From Arthrobacter cavernae (GTDB lineage: Bacteria; Actinomycetota; Actinomycetes; Actinomycetales; Micrococcaceae): a stretch of 64,000 bases of DNA. A program made the translations under genes and the position numbers. A model generated the notes under the pieces. The model made no database searches and had not been told where the DNA came from. It saw nothing but the letters and a program-made list of their open reading frames with translations. The stretch lies in assembly GCF_017368795.1 (NCBI RefSeq), contig NZ_JAFNLL010000012.1:62001-126000 (forward strand). The letters are read 5' to 3'. How positions within the stretch are numbered: the stretch's first letter is position 1; each line of letters starts with the position of its first letter. Below, piece by piece: positions 16,630 to 23,872 of the stretch.

Positions 16630-17358
16630 ATGGAGGGGATTGCGGCAGCGGCACAGCATTTTGGCGTCCGCTGGGACGGCGCCGTCAACGCCTGGCTGAT
16701 CGCCGGCGGCGTGTACCGGATGGGGCGCCGCGAATGGCTCAGCGAGGCCGGGTGGCGCCAGATGTACGACGACGGCGTCCGCACCGTGATCGATCTGCGG
16801 AGCCTTGCGGAGGGGCAGCGCCGGGAGACGGACCCGTTGGTGGGTGCCGAAGCCATGGCCGGCATCGACGTCGTGCATTGCCCCACGGAAGACCCTGTCA
16901 ACGGGGAGTTTACGGCGCTCGTGGGCCCCTACCTCAAGGATCCCGCGCACTATGCCGACTATGTGCGGCTGTTCCCGGAGAAGCTGGCGGCCGTGTTCGC
17001 GGCGATTGCGGCGGCCCGGGGCAAGGTGGTGGTGCACTGTTCGGCGGGGCGGGACCGCAGCGGGATCATCGCCGTGATGCTGCAGGATCTGGCCGGTGCC
17101 ACCGATGAGGACGTGCTCCGTGGCTATGAACTGGGCGCCCGCGGCATCAATGACCGCCACCGCGTCCACCCTGCCCCGCATACCCATGATCCCTACCTTG
17201 ACGAGCCCGCGCTGGAAGCCCTGCTGGAGTCGCGCCGCGCCAGCCTCCTGGCGTTCAGGCATTCCCTGGACACGGCCGAATTTCTGCAGGCCAACGGCCT
17301 TTCCGCCGGTGGGCTTGCGGCGCTCCGGGCGAAGCTGGGCGGCAGCGCCACGCCGTGA
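16630..17358 (+). CDS. Tyrosine-specific protein phosphatase (dual-specificity/MptpB-like)
   Basis: 242 residues. The catalytic loop VVVHCSAGRDRSG holds C137 and R143 (HCx5R) of protein tyrosine phosphatases; upstream VRTVIDLRSLAEGQRRE is the matching acid/loop region of the Y_phosphatase3 group. No signal peptide or membrane segment, so it acts in the cytoplasm or leaves by a non-classical route. No kinase is adjacent; the Wzc-like kinase at 51-53 kb is far away. ATG 16630 was chosen as first in frame; its ribosome site is weak. Confidence 0.82.
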   Translation: MEGIAAAAQHFGVRWDGAVNAWLIAGGVYRMGRREWLSEAGWRQMYDDGVRTVIDLRSLAEGQRRETDPLVGAEAMAGIDVVHCPTEDPVNGEFTALVGPYLKDPAHYADYVRLFPEKLAAVFAAIAAARGKVVVHCSAGRDRSGIIAVMLQDLAGATDEDVLRGYELGARGINDRHRVHPAPHTHDPYLDEPALEALLESRRASLLAFRHSLDTAEFLQANGLSAGGLAALRAKLGGSATP

Positions 17359-17380
17359 CAGGGCAGCGCCACGCCGTGAC
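17341..17380 (+). repeat. 21-base-period tandem duplication at the phosphatase stop codon
   Basis: GGCAGCGCCACGCCGTGAC occurs at 17341-17359 and again at 17362-17380. The first copy includes the TGA of the phosphatase gene. It looks like a small slippage duplication without coding effect. Confidence 0.7.
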
Positions 17381-17436
17381 GGGGCCGGTCCGGTGAAATT
17401 GCTGCTGTGCACCGGGGCGACTTCATGTACCCTGTA

Positions 17437-17462
17437 TATATTACCGAACGGCCGGTCAGTAA
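17437..17462 (+). promoter_or_regulatory. PaaR-type operator upstream of paaZ
   Basis: ACCGAACGGCCGGT (17443-17456) with flanks ATT and CAGTAA is the most symmetric of the four copies; the right half CGGTCAGT fits the PaaR palindrome best. TATATT (17437-17442) directly before it is a probable -10 box; no clear -35 is seen. Confidence 0.75.
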
Positions 17463-17529
17463 TACCCTCCTGATGCCGCGCCGGTCAGCCATGCCATGAT
17501 CGCCACCGTCTTGGAAGGACCCGTCGACG

Positions 17530-19629
17530 ATGACCAGTACCGCAGTCGCTCCGGAAACCACAGCTGTTGCCACCGTCCCCAGTTACATCAAGGATGCCTG
17601 GTGGACGCCTGCCGCCGAAGCGGCCGGTGTCCCGGTCCGTGACGCCAGCACCGGCGAACTCCTCGCCACGGTCAGCACCGACGGCCTGGACCTCGCCGCC
17701 GTCGTGAACCACGGGCGCACTACCGGCCAGGCCGAACTCGGCAAACTGACCTTCCACCAACGCGCCCTCAAGCTCAAGGAACTCGCGCAGTACCTCAACG
17801 GCCGCCGCGAAGAGCTCTACGCCTCCTCCGCCAAGACCGGCGCCACCAAGATCGACTCGATGATCGACATCGACGGCGGCATCGGCGTGCTGTTCACCTT
17901 CGGCTCCAAGGGCCGCCGCGAGCTGCCGAACTCGCAGGTGGTGGTGGATGGCCCCATGGAGGTCCTGTCCAAGGATGGTTCCTTCGTTGGCGAGCACATC
18001 TACACCCGCATCCCGGGCGTCGCCGTGCAGATCAACGCGTTCAACTTCCCGGTCTGGGGCATGCTGGAGAAGTTCGCCCCTGCCTTCCTGGCCGGCGTCC
18101 CGACCATCGTGAAGCCGGCCACGCCCACGGGCTACGTGGCCGCCGCAGCCGTCAAGGCCATGGTGGAATCCAACATCCTGCCTGCCGGCTCGCTGCAGCT
18201 GATCTCCGGCTCGGCACGCACCCTCATGGACGAACTCGACTACCGCGACCTCATGGCCTTCACCGGCTCGGCCTCCACCGCCAACTCGCTCAAGTCGCAC
18301 CGCAACGTCATCGAGGGCGGCGTCCGCTTCACCTCGGAAACCGACTCCCTCAACGCCGCGATCCTCGGCCCGGACGCCGTCCCCGGCACCCCGGAGTTCG
18401 ACGCCTTCGTCAAGGCCGTCGTCACGGAGATGACCGTCAAGGCCGGCCAGAAGTGCACCTCCATCCGCCGCATCATCGTGCCTCAGGAGCTCACGTCCGA
18501 GGTCTCCGCCGCCATCGGCGCCCGCATCAGCGAGCGCGTCGTGGTCGGGGACCCGCGCGCCGAGGGCGTCACCATGGGTGCGCTCGCATCCCTTGAGCAG
18601 CTGGCCGACGTCCGTGCCGCTGTCCAGGCCATGCTCGACGCCGGCGGTGAGCTCGCGTACGGGACGCTCGATTCGCCGTCGGTCACCTCCGTCGGCGGCA
18701 CCGTGGGCGTCGTGGAAGACGGCGCCTTCATGTCCCCCGTGCTGCTCAGCTGGGCCGACGCCGAAGCCGAGGAAGTCCACTCGCTCGAGGCCTTCGGCCC
18801 GGTGTCCTCGGTGATCGGCTACACGGACCTGGCCGACGCCACCCGCCTCGCGGCCCGCGGTGCCGGCTCCCTGGTGGCCTCCGTGTGCACCAATGATCCT
18901 TCCGTTGCCCGCGAGCTCGTGACCGGCATCGCTGCCCACCACGGCCGCGTCCACATGCTCAACCGTGAGGATGCCCGTTCGTCCACCGGCCACGGTTCAC
19001 CGGTTCCGCACCTGGTCCACGGCGGCCCCGGCCGCGCCGGTGGCGGCGAGGAGCTGGGCGGCATCCGCTCGGTCATGCACCACATGCAGCGCACCGCCAT
19101 CCAGGGCTCGCCGAACATGCTCACCGCCGTGACCGGCGTCTGGCACGCCGGCGCGGACCGCAACTTCACCGTGGAGACCGAGGGAACGCACCCGTTCCGC
19201 AAGTCCCTGGCGACCCTGCACATCGGCGACGCCGTCCGTTCGGAGCTGCGCCAAGTCACCCTCGAGGACATCACCGCCTTCGCCAACTCCACGGGTGACA
19301 CCTTCTACGCCCACACCAACCAGGAAGCCGCGGCGGCCAACCCGTTCTTCCCGGGCATCGTGGCCCACGGCTACTTGCTCCTGAGCTGGGCCGCAGGCCT
19401 GTTCGTGGAGCCGGCTCCGGGCCCCGTCCTGGCCAACTACGGCCTGGAGGGCCTGCGCTTCATCACCCCCGTGGCGGCCGGCGATTCCATCCGCGTCACG
19501 CTCACCGCGAAGAAGATCACACCGCGTGAAACCGACGAATACGGCGAGGTCGCCTGGGACGCCGCCCTGACCAATCAGAACGACGAAATCGTGGCCACGT
19601 ACGACGTCCTGACCCTCGTAGAGAAGTAG
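17530..19629 (+). CDS. paaZ: Bifunctional oxepin-CoA hydrolase / 3-oxo-5,6-dehydrosuberyl-CoA semialdehyde dehydrogenase
   Basis: 699 residues, full length for PaaZ. Residues up to about 520 are an aldehyde dehydrogenase domain with AFTGSASTANSLKSH and catalytic C309 in VKAGQKCTSIRRI. The last 150 residues are a MaoC-like hot-dog hydratase domain (DITAFANSTGDTFYAHTNQE, then FFPGIVAHGYLLLSWAAGLF). The hydratase half opens the oxepin ring and the dehydrogenase half oxidises the reactive aldehyde, so the intermediate can pass within one protein. It stands alone behind its own PaaR-type operator. ATG 17530 follows GGAAGGA. Confidence 0.93.
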   Translation: MTSTAVAPETTAVATVPSYIKDAWWTPAAEAAGVPVRDASTGELLATVSTDGLDLAAVVNHGRTTGQAELGKLTFHQRALKLKELAQYLNGRREELYASSAKTGATKIDSMIDIDGGIGVLFTFGSKGRRELPNSQVVVDGPMEVLSKDGSFVGEHIYTRIPGVAVQINAFNFPVWGMLEKFAPAFLAGVPTIVKPATPTGYVAAAAVKAMVESNILPAGSLQLISGSARTLMDELDYRDLMAFTGSASTANSLKSHRNVIEGGVRFTSETDSLNAAILGPDAVPGTPEFDAFVKAVVTEMTVKAGQKCTSIRRIIVPQELTSEVSAAIGARISERVVVGDPRAEGVTMGALASLEQLADVRAAVQAMLDAGGELAYGTLDSPSVTSVGGTVGVVEDGAFMSPVLLSWADAEAEEVHSLEAFGPVSSVIGYTDLADATRLAARGAGSLVASVCTNDPSVARELVTGIAAHHGRVHMLNREDARSSTGHGSPVPHLVHGGPGRAGGGEELGGIRSVMHHMQRTAIQGSPNMLTAVTGVWHAGADRNFTVETEGTHPFRKSLATLHIGDAVRSELRQVTLEDITAFANSTGDTFYAHTNQEAAAANPFFPGIVAHGYLLLSWAAGLFVEPAPGPVLANYGLEGLRFITPVAAGDSIRVTLTAKKITPRETDEYGEVAWDAALTNQNDEIVATYDVLTLVEK

Positions 19630-19654
19630 GCCCCGCCCCCGAACAGCAGCCCCC

Positions 19655-19706
19655 GACGCTCTCTCACCTTTGGGCTGTTTGGGCCCAACGCTCTCTCACC
19701 TTTGGG
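19655..19706. repeat. Paired short repeat ACGCTCTCTCACCTTTGGG, 32-base spacing
   Basis: ACGCTCTCTCACCTTTGGG occurs at 19656-19674 and 19688-19706, exactly 32 bases apart, between the paaZ stop and the terminator. A related pair with the same 32-base spacing is at 20854-20904 in the other orientation. Function unknown. Confidence 0.6.
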
Positions 19707-19711
19707 CCCAA

Positions 19712-19772
19712 AAACAGAAACCCTCCTTCACCACGTGACCAGTTCACGGACGGTGGGGGAGGGTTTCTGTTC
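19712..19772. terminator. Bidirectional terminator between paaZ and mscL
   Basis: ACAGAAACCCTCC (19714-19726) pairs perfectly with GGAGGGTTTCTGT (19758-19770) across a 31-base loop that itself holds GTGACCAGTTCAC. It lies between two converging genes and carries A/T runs on both outer sides. Confidence 0.7.
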
Positions 19773-19779
19773 TTCCGGG

Positions 19780-20253
19780 TCAGGCGATGCCGTCGTTGGG
19801 GTTCTGCCAGCCTTCGCGCTTCTTGAGTAGTTCGACGTCCTCTTCCTCAAGCTGCCCGGGCTCGATGTCGGCGGTGCAGAACTTGCACTTGATGGCATCG
19901 ATGGCCACGAATTCCTTGCAGTACGGGCATTCCTGCTGGCCCTGGGCCCGGAAGTTGCCCATGCCGAAGCGCTTGAGGAGCTTGACGATTCCGAAGAGCA
20001 CGAGCGCCAGCAGCAGGAACTGGATCAGCACGGTGAGGAAGCTGCCATACCTGATCTCGGCGTCGTTGAGAGTGAAGCTCAGCGCCGTGAAGTCCGGGGT
20101 GCCAAAGATTGCTGCCACGAGCTGCAGCAGGATGTCGTTGGCGAGGCTCTCCACAAGGGCAGCAAATGCAATTCCGATGATGAAGCCAAGGGCCAGATCA
20201 AACATGTTGCCGCCCATGGCAAAGGCTTTGAATTCTTTCCACATATTCGACAT
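19780..20253 (-). CDS. mscL: Large-conductance mechanosensitive channel MscL with zinc-ribbon tail
   Basis: 157 residues. The N-terminus MSNMWKEFKAFAMGGNMFDL followed by ALGFIIGIAFAALV is the amphipathic helix and pore-lining first membrane helix of MscL; a second membrane helix is at about residues 71-92. The channel opens under membrane tension to release solutes on osmotic down-shock. The odd part is the tail: after the second helix come C109-P-Y-C112 and C123-K-F-C126, a small zinc-ribbon-like pattern, in place of the usual charged helix. The end is acidic then basic (EEEDVELLKKREG). Confidence 0.88.
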   Translation of the reverse strand: MSNMWKEFKAFAMGGNMFDLALGFIIGIAFAALVESLANDILLQLVAAIFGTPDFTALSFTLNDAEIRYGSFLTVLIQFLLLALVLFGIVKLLKRFGMGNFRAQGQQECPYCKEFVAIDAIKCKFCTADIEPGQLEEEDVELLKKREGWQNPNDGIA

Positions 20254-20372
20254 GGCTCGATGCTAGACCTGCCGGGCTCCCATCGGGCAGGGGTGCGGAG
20301 CCTGTGGTTTCTCCCTGGAAGGATCTTTCAGAGCCCGCCCGGCGTAAAATTTTCAAGGTAGGAGGTGGCCAC

Positions 20373-20780
20373 ATGACCCTAGCACCCAGCACAGCCACAA
20401 CCATCCTGCCAGTCGACGATGCATCCCGGGCCCGCACGTTCTATGCGGAAAAGCTCGGCCTCCGGCACCGCGGCACCACGTGGGATGGAAACGATCTATT
20501 TGGCACCGACGGCGGCCCCATGCTGCAGCTGATGCCCGTCACGGACGGTATGCACTCCGAGCACACTGCCGTGAGCTTTGAGATCCGTGATATTGAACGG
20601 ACAGTCGCGGAAATGGAGGCAAGCGGTGTCACGTTCCAGGATTACGACCTTCCGGAACTGAAGACCGAAAACCACATCTGTACCACCGACGCCGACAAGT
20701 GCGCCTGGTTCATGGATACAGAGAACAACATCCTGTGCATCCATGAAACCTTGGGCACTCAGGCCGAGTACCAGCTGTAA
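20373..20780 (+). CDS. VOC (glyoxalase/bleomycin resistance) family protein
   Basis: 135 residues starting at ATG 20373 with a strong GGAGGTGG ribosome site. The first half (TTILPVDDASRARTFYAEKL) and second half (EHTAVSFEIRDIERTVAEME) show the beta-alpha-beta repeats of the vicinal oxygen chelate fold; the typical closing segment is AWFMDTENNILCIHE. The metal ligands and substrate cannot be assigned with confidence. A perfect hairpin follows at 20808-20840. Confidence 0.82.
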   Translation: MTLAPSTATTILPVDDASRARTFYAEKLGLRHRGTTWDGNDLFGTDGGPMLQLMPVTDGMHSEHTAVSFEIRDIERTVAEMEASGVTFQDYDLPELKTENHICTTDADKCAWFMDTENNILCIHETLGTQAEYQL

Positions 20781-20807
20781 GCGACGGCCCGCTTCGCCAT
20801 CAACGAC

Positions 20808-20840
20808 GAAACGCTTCCCAGCACCGCTGGGAAGCGTTTC
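20808..20840. terminator. Perfect-stem terminator hairpin
   Basis: GAAACGCTTCCCAGC (20808-20822) pairs perfectly with GCTGGGAAGCGTTTC (20826-20840) across the loop ACC. It lies between the converging VOC and paaR genes. Confidence 0.75.
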
Positions 20841-20853
20841 GGCGTTTGGCAGA

Positions 20854-20904
20854 CCCGGATGTGAGAGAGCGTTCCTGGAAACTGGCCCGGATGTGAGAGA
20901 GCGT
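20854..20904. repeat. Paired short repeat CCCGGATGTGAGAGAGCGT, 32-base spacing
   Basis: CCCGGATGTGAGAGAGCGT is at 20854-20872 and 20886-20904, 32 bases apart. The complement (ACGCTCTCTCACATCCGGG) shares ACGCTCTCTCAC with the pair at 19656 and 19688. The second copy abuts the paaR stop codon. Confidence 0.6.
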
Positions 20905-21506
20905 CAGGCCGCGGCGTGGAGGCCGTCGAACGCCATGGTGATGACGTCGTCGGCGAGCTTCTCGGGGGAGAGCGAACCGCCTGGCTTGTACCACTCGACG
21001 ATCGAGTTGATGGTGCCGAACAGCAGCCGGGTGACGGTGCGCGGGTCAATGTCCTGGCGCAGCGAGCCGTCCTCACGGGCCGCTGAAATCAGCGCAGCCA
21101 CCTTGTGGTCGAAGGCGCGCCGCCGCTCAAGGGCGTCGCGCTCGATCTCCGTGTTGCCGCGCAGCCGCAGCAGCAGGGTCACGAACGGGAGCCTGTCCAC
21201 CAGCACGGCAATGGTCTGTCGCAGCACGAATTCCAGGCGGGCATCGGCTGGCCCGGACATGGCCGCGGGCTGCTCCAGAATCGCCTCCAGGCCGCCCAAG
21301 GCGTGCTCCAAGGCGAGCTTCAGCAGCTCGCCCTTGGACGGCACGTGGTGGTAGATGGCCGACTTGGAGATCCCGAGGTTCTCGGCCAGGATGCCCATGG
21401 ACGTGGCGTCGTAGCCGTGGCGGTTGAAGACGTCGACGGCGATCCGCAGCACCGACTGCTGGTCGTAGCCGGGGCGGCCCCGCTTGGTGGTTGTCTCAGT
21501 AGGCAT
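20904..21506 (-). CDS. paaR: TetR-family repressor, probable phenylacetate regulator PaaR
   Basis: 200 residues. The N-terminal 60 residues are a TetR helix-turn-helix (VLRIAVDVFNRHGYDATSMG, then ILAENLGISKSAIYHHVPSK); the rest is a helical ligand-binding and dimer domain with no sequence clue to its ligand. It lies on the same strand behind paaI and paaK, which are preceded by one of four PaaR-type operators in the window. In related bacteria such repressors are released by phenylacetyl-CoA. Assignment as PaaR rests on context and on the operator copies. Confidence 0.8.
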   Translation of the reverse strand: MPTETTTKRGRPGYDQQSVLRIAVDVFNRHGYDATSMGILAENLGISKSAIYHHVPSKGELLKLALEHALGGLEAILEQPAAMSGPADARLEFVLRQTIAVLVDRLPFVTLLLRLRGNTEIERDALERRRAFDHKVAALISAAREDGSLRQDIDPRTVTRLLFGTINSIVEWYKPGGSLSPEKLADDVITMAFDGLHAAA

Positions 21507-21586
21507 GGTGGCATTTTCTCACGATCTCTTGGCGGGCGGCCGTTCAGCGACGCCGCATGTCAGTGACACGCGGCGTCGCCAAACGC

Positions 21587-22924
21587 TCAGCCCTTGGGGC
21601 GCAGGTCGTAGATGCGGCGCAGCTTGCCGCTGGACCGCTCAAGCGAGCCCGGCTCCACCACGTCCACCACGCAGGAGGACCCCACGTGGATCTTGATCTG
21701 CTCGCGCAGGGCCAGGGCCGCCGTCGAGCTTGCCTCGCCCGTGACGTTCTCGCGGCGTTCGATCTTGACCGTGAGGGAGTCCATGCGCTTGCCCTCGGGG
21801 CGGGTGATTTCGAGCTGGAAGTGCGGGCTCAGCTCCGGGATGCGCAGGGCGATTTCCTCGATCTGCGAGGGGAAGATGTTCACGCCGCGCAGGATGATCA
21901 TGTCGTCGCTGCGGCCCGTGATGCGGCCGATGCGGCGGTGCGCCGGGCGGGCGGTGCCGGGCAGCAGGCGCGTGAGGTCCTTGGTGCGGTACCGGATGAT
22001 CGGCAGCGCTTCCTTGGTCAGCGAGGTGAAGACGAGCTCGCCCGGTTCGCCGTCGGCCAGGACCGTGGTGTGGTCGAACGGGTCGATGATCTCGGGGCGG
22101 AAGTGGTCCTCCCAGATGTGGCAGCCGTCCTGGGTTTCCACGGCTTCGCCGGCCACGCCTGGGCCCATGACCTCGGACAGGCCGTAGATGTCGGAGGCCT
22201 TGATGTTCATGGTGGTCTCGAGCTCGTGGCGCATTTCCTCGGTCCACGGCTCGGCGCCCAGCACGGCGTACTTGAGCGAGGTGGAGGCCGGATCGATGCC
22301 CATGTGCGCCATGGCGTCGGCGATGGTCAGCAGGTAGCTGGGCGTGGCCAGGATGGCGTCCGGCTGGAAGTCCTGGATGAGCTGGATCTGGCGTTCGGTC
22401 TGGCCGCCGGACATGGGGATGACGGTGCAGCCGAGGGCCTCGGCGCCTGCGTGAGCGCCCAGGCCGCCGGTGAACAGGCCGTAGCCGTAGGCGTTGTGGA
22501 CCTTCATGCCGGGACGGATACCCGAGGCGCGGAAGCAACGGGCAACCAGGGTGGCCCAGTTGGCGAGGTCGTTCTTGGTGTAGCCCACCACGGTGGGGCG
22601 GCCGGTGGTGCCGGAGCTGGCGTGGATCCGGGCCACCTCGTTCTGGGGCACGGCGAACATGCCGAAGGGGTACTCCAGGCGGAGGTCTTCCTTGGTGGTG
22701 TACGGGAACTTGCCGAGATCGCCCAGCTCGCGGAGGTCCGAGGGGTGGACGCCGGTCTCGTCGAACTTGCGCTTGTACAGCGGCACGCGCTCGTAGGCGT
22801 AGGCCACGGTGTGCTGGAGGCGGCTGAGCTGCAGCGCCTCAAGCTCGTCCCGGGACATGGTTTCTTCGCGGTCCAGCACGGGGGCGTCCGGGGCGGACAC
22901 TGCGGCGGCGGTGTTCTGGGTCAT
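21587..22924 (-). CDS. paaK: Phenylacetate-CoA ligase
   Basis: 445 residues, the usual length of PaaK. YAYERVPLYKRKFDETGVHP near the start and the phosphate-binding loop IHASSGTTGRPTVVGYTKND are family hallmarks; later YGLSEVMGPGVAGE and IIRYRTKDLTRLLPG follow, and RIGRITGRSDDMIILRGVN opens the C-terminal domain. It joins phenylacetate to CoA with ATP hydrolysed to AMP, the entry step of the pathway. It lies 7 bases downstream of paaI and upstream of paaR on the minus strand. Confidence 0.94.
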   Translation of the reverse strand: MTQNTAAAVSAPDAPVLDREETMSRDELEALQLSRLQHTVAYAYERVPLYKRKFDETGVHPSDLRELGDLGKFPYTTKEDLRLEYPFGMFAVPQNEVARIHASSGTTGRPTVVGYTKNDLANWATLVARCFRASGIRPGMKVHNAYGYGLFTGGLGAHAGAEALGCTVIPMSGGQTERQIQLIQDFQPDAILATPSYLLTIADAMAHMGIDPASTSLKYAVLGAEPWTEEMRHELETTMNIKASDIYGLSEVMGPGVAGEAVETQDGCHIWEDHFRPEIIDPFDHTTVLADGEPGELVFTSLTKEALPIIRYRTKDLTRLLPGTARPAHRRIGRITGRSDDMIILRGVNIFPSQIEEIALRIPELSPHFQLEITRPEGKRMDSLTVKIERRENVTGEASSTAALALREQIKIHVGSSCVVDVVEPGSLERSSGKLRRIYDLRPKG

Positions 22925-22931
22925 GGGATTC

Positions 22932-23393
22932 CTACTTCTTGGAGATGGTGCGGCTGCGGCCGCGGAACTCGGCGATGAGTTCGCCTGGTGTCGCCGGATC
23001 GGTGGTGGTGCCGGCGTCCGCTGCGTAGATCTGGATGTCGTAGAGCCCGCTGCGGCCGGTGTGGGCGCGGCGGTTCGCGACGGCGGTGATCACCTGGCCC
23101 TGGTATGCGGGCTTGAGGAAATTGATGTCGACGCCGGACGCCACCGTGATCTTGTGTGCTTCAGCCGGCGTGGGGTTGGCCGGGTTGCAGGCGAGGGCGA
23201 AGGCGGAGTCCGCGAAGGCGAAGATCATTCCACCGTGCGCCATGCCGAAACCGTTGAGCATCTCCTGCCGGAGTGACATGCGGATGGTGGCGTGGCCGTG
23301 CGCCAGTTTGAGGACTTCGATGCCCATCCATTCGGAGGCGTGGTCGTTCGCCAGGATGTGGTGCGTTGCACCGGAAAGGGTTGCTTCAACCAT
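22932..23393 (-). CDS. paaI: Hydroxyphenylacetyl-CoA thioesterase PaaI
   Basis: 153 residues of the hot-dog thioesterase fold. The central helix segment LNGFGMAHGGMIFAFADSAF with its HGG and aspartate is typical of PaaI; DINFLKPAYQGQVITAVANR is the following strand pair. It removes CoA from stalled intermediates of the phenylacetate pathway and frees CoA. ATG 23393 has a GGAGG ribosome site 10 bases upstream. First gene of the paaI-paaK-paaR operon, right behind the operator at 23416-23437. Confidence 0.9.
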   Translation of the reverse strand: MVEATLSGATHHILANDHASEWMGIEVLKLAHGHATIRMSLRQEMLNGFGMAHGGMIFAFADSAFALACNPANPTPAEAHKITVASGVDINFLKPAYQGQVITAVANRRAHTGRSGLYDIQIYAADAGTTTDPATPGELIAEFRGRSRTISKK

Positions 23394-23415
23394 GCGTCAT
23401 TGCCTCCAGCTTTAT

Positions 23416-23460
23416 TTACCGAATGTTCATTAGGTAATCCCAGATCGCTTGAACTGTCAA
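23416..23460 (-). promoter_or_regulatory. PaaR-type operator and promoter of paaI-paaK-paaR
   Basis: The 22 bases at 23416-23437 begin TTACCGAATG and end CATTAGGTAA; 18 of the 22 are symmetric. Core ACCGAATGTTCATT aligns with the three other copies (11000, 17443, 30041). On the minus strand TTGACA (23460-23455) is a perfect -35 box, which puts the -10 region inside the operator. Confidence 0.7.
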
Positions 23461-23508
23461 GAGCGGGCCCTTAATGGGCGGAGCTCGGGAAGGGGTAGCC
23501 TCGATGCC

Positions 23509-23853
23509 ATGCCCGAGATTGAACCCCCATCACCACCGAACGGCGAACTGGTGCTGAAACGGCTACCGGGGGCCGGGCGGGGCGAGCTGGGCTGGATCCT
23601 GGCGCCCGAAGGCCGCGGCCAGGGCATCGCCACCGAGGCAGCGGAGGCCGTGATGCGCATGGCGTTTGAAGAGCTGGGCTTCCACCGGATCGACGCCAAG
23701 CTGGACCTCCTCAGCACGGCTTCGGCAGCGATCTGCCGGCGCCTGGGCATGCGCCTGTAGGCCACGCTGGTGGACAACTGGCACTACAAGGGCCAGTGGG
23801 CCTCCGAGGCCATCTACGCCATCCTCGACTCGGAATGGCGCGCCCGTCAGTAA
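23509..23853 (+). pseudogene. GNAT N-acetyltransferase remnant with a nonsense codon
   Basis: GELGWILAPEGRGQGIATEA and LGFHRIDAKLDLLSTASAAI are the acetyl-CoA-binding half of a ribosomal-protein-type GNAT enzyme. A TAG at 23758-23760 interrupts GMRL, and the frame then continues as ATLVDNWHYKGQWASEAIY and ends DSEWRARQ, the expected C-terminus; a GAG to TAG change is the simplest cause. The N-terminal half of the enzyme is also missing (only about 25 residues precede the GELGW block). Two independent lesions make it a decayed gene. Confidence 0.7.
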
Positions 23854-23872
23854 GCGCGCCCCCGCGCCGGAA

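Noticed and set aside
21557-22978. A 473-codon plus-strand open frame
   Set aside because: Exact antisense of paaK; repetitive Gly/Val/His composition and no ribosome site.
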